A DNA stretch of 64,000 nucleotides from Shewanella sp. 10N.286.48.A6 (GTDB lineage: Bacteria > Pseudomonadota > Gammaproteobacteria > Enterobacterales > Shewanellaceae). The stretch is taken from assembly GCF_002873135.1 (NCBI RefSeq), contig NZ_MCVI01000015.1, positions 77,485 to 141,484 on the forward strand, written 5' to 3'. The position numbers and the translations under genes were made by a program. This document shows, piece by piece, positions 57,629-64,000 of this stretch. Under the pieces are notes generated by a model. The model worked only from the letters and a program-made list of their open reading frames with translations. It was not told the DNA's origin and ran no database searches. Each line of letters starts with the position of its first letter. The stretch's first letter is position 1.

Positions 57629-58780
57629 ATGAACTCACTACCAGAATTAAAAGATGCTTTTAAACAGTTGATTGCACTACCTTCAATCAGTGCCTTAGAA
57701 GTAGAACAAGATATGAGTAACCATGCAGTTATTGCACTGCTACAGTCTTGGTTTAGCGACATGGGGTTTGACTGCACAATTAGTACTGTCGCTGATAGCA
57801 GAGGTAAACAAAACCTTGTCGCCACCATTGGTTCGGGCAAAGGCGGCTTGTTATTAGCTGGCCACACCGATACCGTTCCCTTTGATGAAGGTCGTTGGAG
57901 CCAAAGTCCATTTGAATTAACTGAGAAAGACAATCGCTGGTATGGCCTAGGTACCTGCGATATGAAAGGCTTTTTTGCCCTAATCATGGAAGCGTTAAAA
58001 GACATCCCATTAACTGAGTTAAAGCGTCCATTACATATTTTTGCCAGTGCCGATGAAGAAACCACCATGAATGGCGCTAAAGCCTTTGCTGAATCAACAT
58101 CTATAGCACCAGATTATGCCATTATCGGCGAGCCAACCAGCTTAAAGCCGGTTTATATGCATAAAGGCCATTTAGCCCAAGGTATTCGCGTTATCGGTCG
58201 CAGTGGTCATTCATCAGATCCTGCACGTGGGCTTAATGCCATCGAGATAATGCATCAAGTCACAGGTCAGTTAATAAAGCTCAAGCAACACTTAAGTGAA
58301 AACTACCGAGAAGATGCCTTTAGCGTGCCCTACCCAACCATGAACTTTGGCCATATTCACGGCGGCGATGCAGCCAACCGTATTTGTGGCTGCTGCGACT
58401 TACACCTTGATATTCGCCCACTGCCCGGTATTGAATTAGCTGATTTAGAGTTAATGGTCATTAACTACCTTGCTGAAATTAATAAGCAATATCCAGGCAG
58501 TATTGAAGTACGCACCTTATACCCAGGCTCTGAGTCATTTGCAGGAAAAGCTGATAGTTATTGGACCAAGCTGGTTACTGAGCTTGCTAATAGCCAAGCT
58601 GAAGTGGTCAATTACGCCACTGAAGCGCCTTATATAAATCAATTAGGCTGTCAAACATTAGTACTTGGCCCCGGGAGTATCAATCAGGCCCATCAGCCCG
58701 ATGAATATATTGGCCTTGAATATTTAACCCCAACGGTTGAGCTCATTAAAAAACTGATTTATCAAGCTTGTATTAAATAA
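57629..58780 (+). CDS. argE: N-acetylornithine deacetylase
   Basis: 383 residues, M20 metallopeptidase family. Metal ligands: LLLAGHTDTVPFDEGRW (His, Asp), GTCDMKGFFAL (second metal Asp), DEETTMNGA (Glu pair) and the C-terminal PGSINQAHQPDEY His. Dimerisation domain ~175-290. Releases ornithine from N-acetylornithine. Ribosome binding site AAAGG. Divergent from argCBFGH. Confidence 0.95.
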   Translation: MNSLPELKDAFKQLIALPSISALEVEQDMSNHAVIALLQSWFSDMGFDCTISTVADSRGKQNLVATIGSGKGGLLLAGHTDTVPFDEGRWSQSPFELTEKDNRWYGLGTCDMKGFFALIMEALKDIPLTELKRPLHIFASADEETTMNGAKAFAESTSIAPDYAIIGEPTSLKPVYMHKGHLAQGIRVIGRSGHSSDPARGLNAIEIMHQVTGQLIKLKQHLSENYREDAFSVPYPTMNFGHIHGGDAANRICGCCDLHLDIRPLPGIELADLELMVINYLAEINKQYPGSIEVRTLYPGSESFAGKADSYWTKLVTELANSQAEVVNYATEAPYINQLGCQTLVLGPGSINQAHQPDEYIGLEYLTPTVELIKKLIYQACIK

Positions 58781-58794
58781 CAACAAGCAGATTA

Positions 58795-58887
58795 ATGGCT
58801 TTTGAATTTATCTCATCAGCCATTGACCAAGCAGTTGTCGCTCGCTATTGTGCTAAAGCTTATGGAAAAATTGTCACCGCTTATTAA
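58795..58887 (+). other. 30-codon ORF between argE and ppc
   Basis: Open frame MAFEFISSAIDQAVVARYCA..., ending TAA 18 bp before the ppc start codon. It has balanced amino-acid content but no ribosome binding site, and matches nothing I know. Translation is unproven. Confidence 0.25.
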
Positions 58888-58905
58888 GTAACTTATGGAG
58901 TAATT

Positions 58906-61554
58906 ATGGCAGATCAAACCGCCGATATGTATGCATCCTTGCGTTCTAATGTCAGCAACTTAGGACAAATTTTAGGTGATACTATGCGCGATCATCTTGG
59001 TGAAGGTTTTCTCGAAAAGGTCGAGCAAATCCGCATTTTGGCTAAAGAATCCCGCCAAGGAAATGCAGAATCACGCCAACAGATGCTCACTTTACTCAAC
59101 TCGCTTCCTGATGAAGAATTAGTTCCTTTTGCCAAAGCCTTCAATCAATTCCTTAATTTGGCGAATATCGCGGAGCAATTCCATACCATTAGCCGTAATT
59201 GTGATGAGCTTGTATGTACACCGGATCCAGTAGAGCAGCTACTTGGACGAATGCTTAACAGCAGCTCCAATGAGCAAGAGGTTATCCAGTGTCTTGAAAA
59301 CCTCGATATCGATTTAGTACTCACAGCACATCCCACCGAGATTTCACGTCGCACCCTCATTCAAAAATACTCCGCGGTGGTCGATTGTCTGACAGAGCAA
59401 GAAAATCAGCAACTAACTGAGCGAGAAATAGGCCAATCTCATTTACGCTTACGCCAGCTCATCGCACAAATATGGCATACCAATGAAATTCGTCATGACA
59501 GGCCAACCCCTGTTGATGAAGCTCGCTGGGGACTTAGCACAATTGAAACATCACTATGGCAAGCTGTACCCGACTTCTTACGCCAGCTCAATGATCATGT
59601 ACAAGCTAAAACGGGCAAACAAATTTCCACAGACATATGCCCAGTACGTTTTTCTAGCTGGATGGGCGGAGATAGAGACGGTAATCCATTTGTTACCTCA
59701 GTCGTCACACAAGAAGTATTACTACGAAACCGCCATGCTGCCGCACGCTTATACCTCAAAGATATCGTTAAGCTGATTAATGAATTATCCATGGAAGATG
59801 CCAGTGAAGAACTGATGGCATTAACCAATAACAGTAAAGAGCCCTACCGTGATGTGCTGCGTGATCTACGTAACAAATTACGTAATACCATCGACTACTT
59901 AAATATCCGCCTTGAAGGTCATCAAGTCGATATGAAACCTGATGAAACTATTTGGGAACTTGAAGACTTAAAGCTACCACTAGAGCTGCTATACCGTAGT
60001 TTAACCTCATCAGGTATGCGGCTTATTGCCAACGGATTATTGTTAGATATTCTTCGCCGTATGGCCTGTTTCGGTATCCATATGCTCAGGTTGGATATCC
60101 GCCAAGATGCTGAACGTCACAGCGACGTCATTGCCGAGCTAACACGCTACTTAGGCCTAGGTGACTATGATCACTGGGATGAAAACGAAAAGCAGGCGTT
60201 TTTATTACGTGAGCTAACAGGTCGCAGACCGCTTATTCCAAGCACGTGGCAACCAACGGCTGACGTACAAGAAGTGCTTAACACCTGTAAACTGGTTGCA
60301 AGCCAGCCTGCGACAGCACTGGGTTCATATGTTATTTCAATGGCAAGTAAGCCATCAGATGTATTAGCGGTGCTGTTATTACTTAAAGAAAGTGGCTGCC
60401 AGCATCCAATGCGCGTAGTGCCATTGTTTGAAACATTAAGTGATTTAACCACAGCAGCTGATTGCATGACTCAACTGCTTAATATTGACTGGTATCGCGG
60501 TTACACCAAAGGCATGCAAGAGGTGATGATCGGCTATTCAGATTCAGCCAAAGATGCCGGCGTAATTGCTGCTGCATGGGCGCAATATCATGCCCAAGAG
60601 CAATTAGTAGCAGTATGTAAGAAAGCAGATGTAAAACTGATGCTGTTCCATGGTCGTGGTGGCTCCATTGGCCGAGGCGGCGGACCAGCTCATAAAGCAA
60701 TTTTATCGCAACCACCGGGTTCTGTTGATGGTCGAATTCGTGTCACCGAACAAGGGGAGATGATCCGCTTTAAATTTGGCCTACCTAAAGTGGCCGTTCA
60801 AAGCTTGGCTTTATATACTTCAGCAGTTATGGAGGCAACCTTACTGCCGCCACCTGAGCCTAAACAGCAATGGCGTGACTGTATGCAGCGCTTAGCAGAT
60901 GATTCAGTTAAAGCCTATCGCGGCATCGTCCGTGAAGAGCCTGATTTTGTGGCTTACTTTCGCGCAGCGACACCTGAAGTTGAACTCGGTAAACTGCCAT
61001 TAGGGAGTCGCCCAGCAAAACGTCGTGTCGATGGCGGCATTGAGAGTTTACGTGCCATCCCATGGATATTTGCATGGTCTCAAAACCGCCTAATGCTACC
61101 AGCATGGTTAGGTGCAGGCGAAGCACTACAAGCCGCGTCACAACGAGGTGAAGCTGATTTACTCATAGAAATGGAGCAACAATGGCCATTCTTTGAGACC
61201 CGTGTTTCAATGCTTGAAATGGTATACATGAAAGCGGAGCCAAACCTTGCTAGTTATTACGATAGCTGCCTTGTTCCTGATGAATTAAAACATTTGGGCA
61301 TAAAGCTGCGCGCCAGCCTACAATTAGGTATTGATGAGGTATTGTCATTAACCCAATCAGAAGAGTTAATGGCGCATACACCTTGGAACCGCGAGTCTGT
61401 TAAGTTACGTAACCCGTATATTGACCCACTCAACTTTTTACAAGCTGAATTGCTCGCTCGTACCCGTAATGAAGATCAAGCATCTAAACAAGTAGAACTT
61501 GCACTGATGTTAACCATTGCTGGCGTCGCAGCAGGAATGAGAAACACTGGCTAA
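58906..61554 (+). CDS. ppc: Phosphoenolpyruvate carboxylase
   Basis: 882 residues, the usual length. Catalytic motifs: [13 protein letters not shown] (active-site His), [23 protein letters not shown] (catalytic Lys region), [14 protein letters not shown] and the C-terminal MRNTG. Replenishes oxaloacetate from PEP and bicarbonate. Ribosome binding site GGAG. Overlaps the next start by one base (TAATG). Confidence 0.97.
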   Translation: MADQTADMYASLRSNVSNLGQILGDTMRDHLGEGFLEKVEQIRILAKESRQGNAESRQQMLTLLNSLPDEELVPFAKAFNQFLNLANIAEQFHTISRNCDELVCTPDPVEQLLGRMLNSSSNEQEVIQCLENLDIDLVLTAHPTEISRRTLIQKYSAVVDCLTEQENQQLTEREIGQSHLRLRQLIAQIWHTNEIRHDRPTPVDEARWGLSTIETSLWQAVPDFLRQLNDHVQAKTGKQISTDICPVRFSSWMGGDRDGNPFVTSVVTQEVLLRNRHAAARLYLKDIVKLINELSMEDASEELMALTNNSKEPYRDVLRDLRNKLRNTIDYLNIRLEGHQVDMKPDETIWELEDLKLPLELLYRSLTSSGMRLIANGLLLDILRRMACFGIHMLRLDIRQDAERHSDVIAELTRYLGLGDYDHWDENEKQAFLLRELTGRRPLIPSTWQPTADVQEVLNTCKLVASQPATALGSYVISMASKPSDVLAVLLLLKESGCQHPMRVVPLFETLSDLTTAADCMTQLLNIDWYRGYTKGMQEVMIGYSDSAKDAGVIAAAWAQYHAQEQLVAVCKKADVKLMLFHGRGGSIGRGGGPAHKAILSQPPGSVDGRIRVTEQGEMIRFKFGLPKVAVQSLALYTSAVMEATLLPPPEPKQQWRDCMQRLADDSVKAYRGIVREEPDFVAYFRAATPEVELGKLPLGSRPAKRRVDGGIESLRAIPWIFAWSQNRLMLPAWLGAGEALQAASQRGEADLLIEMEQQWPFFETRVSMLEMVYMKAEPNLASYYDSCLVPDELKHLGIKLRASLQLGIDEVLSLTQSEELMAHTPWNRESVKLRNPYIDPLNFLQAELLARTRNEDQASKQVELALMLTIAGVAAGMRNTG

Positions 61555-62090
61555 TGCGCATACTTAAATGTGGTTTAGGTTTACTAATGCTATTACTGAC
61601 TGGTTGCGCCACTCAGTACAGCATTAGTGAGTCTGAAGTTGAAGATTACCTAAATAACGAGATGCATTATGAAGTCTCCCAAGGTAACCAAGTTTTTGGG
61701 CTTCAACTTAAACTCAATGATATGGAAGTAGAATTGGGCCACAAGCCCAATACTATTGCGGTCACAGCCCAAACAAGAATGGCCGTTAAAAACCCTTTTA
61801 AATCTATAGAAGCGGATCTTGTGACAACATTTGAGGCTGAGCTTTGGTATGACGTTGAAACCAAAAGCATCTATTTAAAGAAGTTAGATTTGGTTGAGGT
61901 TAAATCAACCCCCGCAGATATTGAAAAAATGCTTTCATCAATCACACCACAGCTAATGATGTTTCTTAGTACTTTTCTAGCATCGCAACCTGTCTACGTG
62001 CTGGATGAAAATGATGCTAATCAAGCACTAATGGCCTCAATCACCAAAGAGATTGAAGTGCAAAAAGGCAAGATTGTCATTAAGTTTTAA
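61554..62090 (+). CDS. DUF1439 domain-containing lipoprotein
   Basis: 178 residues with lipobox LLTGC and a DUF1439-type beta-rich domain (YSISESEVEDYLNNEM, FGLQLKLNDMEVELG). Family function is not known; probably periplasmic or outer-membrane. Translationally coupled to ppc and followed by a strong hairpin. Confidence 0.85.
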   Translation: MRILKCGLGLLMLLLTGCATQYSISESEVEDYLNNEMHYEVSQGNQVFGLQLKLNDMEVELGHKPNTIAVTAQTRMAVKNPFKSIEADLVTTFEAELWYDVETKSIYLKKLDLVEVKSTPADIEKMLSSITPQLMMFLSTFLASQPVYVLDENDANQALMASITKEIEVQKGKIVIKF

Positions 62091-62111
62091 ACCTTAATTA
62101 TGCAACTGAAA

Positions 62112-62147
62112 CAAAAAAAGTAGCAATAAATATTGCTACTTTTTTTA
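62112..62147. terminator. Bidirectional terminator between the DUF1439 gene and cinA
   Basis: AAAAAAAGTAGCAAT / ATTGCTACTTTTTTT, a long perfect stem with a loop of AAAT. Confidence 0.85.
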
Positions 62148-62167
62148 TATAAAGACAATAAGCTCAA

Positions 62168-63445
62168 TTACTTATCAAAACGTTTTATTGATGGGTAATC
62201 AACAATAATCGCTTCATCTAATAATGCTCTGCGTAACATGTCATAGGCAACTGCAGCGCTTAAACTGCGCACCAAACTTCGTGAGCGGCTGGAAACTTTA
62301 ATCATCTGACTATATACCGCATTTTTAGTCGCCAGCGCAATGGCCACTGTCCCAACAGGTTTTTCCTCTGAACCTCCATCAGGTCCAGCTATGCCACTAG
62401 TAGATAAGGCGTAATCACTATCTAAAATCTCTCTAGCGCCTTTAGCCATAGCCTCAACAGTTTGAATAGAAACCGCGCCGTGATCATCCAAAACCTGTGG
62501 ATTAACCCCCAGTACTTTGACTTTCGATTCATTGCTATAGGTCACTAAGCCATGATGTAAATAAGATGAGCTGCCTGCAAAATCAATTAACTGGCTCGTT
62601 ACTAAACCGCCAGTACAAGACTCTGCAACACTTAAACTAAAACCAGATTGATATAAACGTTGATGAATTTCTGCAGCAAGTGTGGGCTTATCATCAGCAA
62701 CCACTGCAGTACCGAGAATCGCTTTGACTTCTTGGGTCACGCTTGAGAGTTGTCTAATTGCTTCATCGCCACGAGCAAATATTTTAATCTCAATATGTGG
62801 CATAGAAGAGCGGTAACCTAAGGTGACACCATCAGGCAAAGTTAAATCCGCTAGGCTATCAGCTAAAGAAGACTCCCCATGACCTATGGTAAGCAGTTTT
62901 TTTAGCGCAGTGTTTTCACTAGCTTTAAATTCAGCCTTAATAAAAGGAATAAACTGCTCGGTGATCATGTGCTTTAATTCAAAAGGAACACCGGGAGTAA
63001 AAAATAACCATGCTTTATTTAACTTAACTCTAAAACCACATGCTGTTCCAACAGGATTATCAATCATTACTGCAGACTCAGGTAACCAAGCCTGTTTAAG
63101 GTTACTCTTGGCCATCACACGGTTGTTACGCGAAAACCATTCAATTAATTTCTCTCGCCATTCAACATTCTCAACTAAAGGCTCCCCCTTAGCTAACGCC
63201 ATCGCTTCTGCTGACATATCATCACTGGTTGGCCCTAAACCGCCGTTAATAATAATCACATCGGCATGATGGCTTCTATCAATAAATGCTTGAACAAGAT
63301 CATCTAAGCGATCACCAACTGTAATACGGTGCTGCATTTCAATACCTAACTCCATCATGGTATTAGCAACCCAGGCAGCATTAGTATCTATAATCTGGCC
63401 AGATAGTACTTCTTCGCCAGTACAAATCATCTCTAGTTTCATCAT
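62168..63445 (-). CDS. cinA: CinA-family protein (MoCF-like and PncC nicotinamide-nucleotide amidohydrolase domains)
   Basis: 425 residues from ATG 63445. The N-terminal CinA/MoaB-like domain has [19 protein letters not shown] and [15 protein letters not shown]. The C-terminal PncC domain (~265-420) has [15 protein letters not shown] and [20 protein letters not shown], and deamidates NMN to NaMN in the pyridine nucleotide cycle. The frame is open 12 codons further, but AGGGA precedes ATG 63445; an ATG one codon later is equally plausible. Confidence 0.9.
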   Translation of the reverse strand: MMKLEMICTGEEVLSGQIIDTNAAWVANTMMELGIEMQHRITVGDRLDDLVQAFIDRSHHADVIIINGGLGPTSDDMSAEAMALAKGEPLVENVEWREKLIEWFSRNNRVMAKSNLKQAWLPESAVMIDNPVGTACGFRVKLNKAWLFFTPGVPFELKHMITEQFIPFIKAEFKASENTALKKLLTIGHGESSLADSLADLTLPDGVTLGYRSSMPHIEIKIFARGDEAIRQLSSVTQEVKAILGTAVVADDKPTLAAEIHQRLYQSGFSLSVAESCTGGLVTSQLIDFAGSSSYLHHGLVTYSNESKVKVLGVNPQVLDDHGAVSIQTVEAMAKGAREILDSDYALSTSGIAGPDGGSEEKPVGTVAIALATKNAVYSQMIKVSSRSRSLVRSLSAAVAYDMLRRALLDEAIIVDYPSIKRFDK

Positions 63446-63807
63446 TATCCCTAAAAAGCCTGTCTTGAAAAGAAACAACAAGCAAGATTAAATCCGCAAA
63501 ATAACCTACAAGATAGCTTACCATCATGATAGCTGCATTACGTTACTGCTATTTAATACTGCAATAGGTTGTTTTAAGTTCAACTTGTGCACTCAACAGG
63601 TTCTTAAGTGAATTATTAATTGTAAGCAGCGCTATAATCACAAACACAATAAAGCCTGACTCTTAAGTAATAGGCTAATTATTCTATTTAGAAAAATTAG
63701 GCCACTGACTTAAAGCTGGTTCTACATTGGCTTATTGCCCACATTTATATTCAGAAAAATATGGTTAAATACTTCAATTATCAGAACTTGTTGATATTTA
63801 TATCCTA
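63446..63807. other. Spacer between cinA and the rRNA-type terminator
   Basis: About 360 bp without a gene. It should contain the cinA promoter (minus). Nothing else was recognised. Confidence 0.5.
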
Positions 63808-63808
63808 A

Positions 63809-63846
63809 AAACGAAAAAAGCCCTAACTGTTAAGTCAGGGCTTTAT
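63809..63846 (-). terminator. rRNA-operon-type terminator
   Basis: GCCCTAACT ... AGTCAGGGC stem (one bulge pair) with an A/T-run; on the minus strand it ends in TTTTTTCG. The 16-bp start AAACGAAAAAAGCCCT recurs exactly at 63985-64000, so a second copy begins at the window edge. Confidence 0.75.
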
Positions 63847-63869
63847 CGACTCTCTTACGAGAGATATTA

Positions 63870-63914
63870 GGCGCTTGGCGATGACCTACTTTCACATGGG
63901 CATTCGTCCACACT
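63870..63914 (-). rRNA. Fragment of 5S rRNA, 3' end only
   Basis: On the minus strand the sequence AGTGTGGACGAATGCCCATG, continuing with TGAAAGTAGGTCATCGCCAAGC, is the last about 45 nt of 5S rRNA. Upstream (higher coordinates) the 5S body is absent and replaced by unrelated DNA with a 9-bp inverted repeat. A terminator follows it. A complete rRNA operon is expected beyond the right edge. Confidence 0.75.
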
Positions 63915-63922
63915 CACCGCTC

Positions 63923-63962
63923 ACGCTGATATGTTGCAGCTAATGACTCAAGTTATCAGCGT
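63923..63962. repeat. 9-bp perfect inverted repeat in place of the 5S body
   Basis: ACGCTGATA (63923-63931) and TATCAGCGT (63954-63962) around a 22-base loop, between the 5S fragment and the second terminator copy. It does not match 5S rRNA secondary structure. Confidence 0.6.
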
Positions 63963-63984
63963 TAGGATTTATTCTTTTTGCCCC

Positions 63985-64000
63985 AAACGAAAAAAGCCCT
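63985..64000 (-). terminator. Start of a second rRNA-type terminator copy (cut by window edge)
   Basis: AAACGAAAAAAGCCCT, identical to 63809-63824, runs into the end of the window. On the minus strand it would end the transcript of the rRNA operon lying to the right. Confidence 0.6.

Noticed and set aside
63870..64000. A complete 5S rRNA gene
   Set aside because: Only the 3' about 45 nt match; the remainder bears no resemblance to 5S sequence or helices.

Overview
The window is gammaproteobacterial and almost certainly Shewanella. It opens with a multiheme OmcA/MtrC-type cytochrome. It then carries several conserved gammaproteobacterial blocks: rsmI-lpoA-yraN-diaA-dolP, aroK-aroB-damX-dam-(two small genes)-rpe-gph-trpS, pilMNOPQ divergent from mrcA, and argCBFGH divergent from argE, followed by ppc. 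No tRNA gene, complete rRNA gene or CRISPR array was seen. Genus is inferred from gene content; species was not determined.

Layout. 1-2.9 kb: end of a decaheme-type cytochrome and a ToxR/CadC-like membrane regulator. 3-18.9 kb: accessory and signalling genes, namely a DUF3144 protein, a CpdB-like lipoprotein nucleotidase, an AT-rich desert of about 1.2 kb, a BamA/TamA-like barrel, an SDR, a histidine phosphatase, a PAS-GGDEF-EAL protein paired with a CheB-CheR-PAS fusion, an SBF transporter, a class II aldolase and a LysR regulator. 19.3-20.6 kb: a YeeE/YedE transporter. 20.7-31.4 kb: integrated DNA at the 3' end of rnpB. 31.4-36.2 kb: rnpB (minus strand) and the rsmI-lpoA-yraN-diaA-dolP cluster. 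36.2-43.9 kb: trpS to aroK. 44.1-51.8 kb: the type IV pilus assembly operon and PBP1A. 51.9-62.1 kb: arginine biosynthesis, ppc and a DUF1439 lipoprotein. 62.2-64 kb: cinA and a fragment of 5S rRNA with rRNA-type terminators.

The most interesting part is the rnpB-targeted island (22,690-31,383). A tyrosine integrase gene lies directly downstream of rnpB on the same strand, and a perfect 19-bp direct repeat of the rnpB 3' end bounds the element. A third, diverged copy at 20,672-20,690 pairs better with the rnpB 5' strand than the present 3' end does. It therefore looks like the original rnpB end, which implies at least two successive integrations. The island carries a tightly packed AT-rich five-gene operon: an HTH-WYL regulator, a membrane-anchored coiled-coil protein with a YwqK/MORN-like tail, a TerB-like protein, a 308-aa protein with a cationic amphipathic N-terminus, and a 606-aa multi-spanning membrane protein. 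I cannot match this gene set to a named system. The WYL regulator, membrane and TerB components, and island location make an anti-phage or membrane-stress response the best hypothesis, but that is inference.

Functionally, the arg block makes arginine from acetylated intermediates, and possible ARG boxes lie between argC and argE. pilMNOPQ builds the type IV pilus alignment complex and secretin. lpoA (32.8 kb) and mrcA (49.2 kb) encode an activator and its peptidoglycan synthase. Starts were moved downstream of the longest open frame wherever a Shine-Dalgarno sequence or family alignment favoured a later codon; each case is noted.
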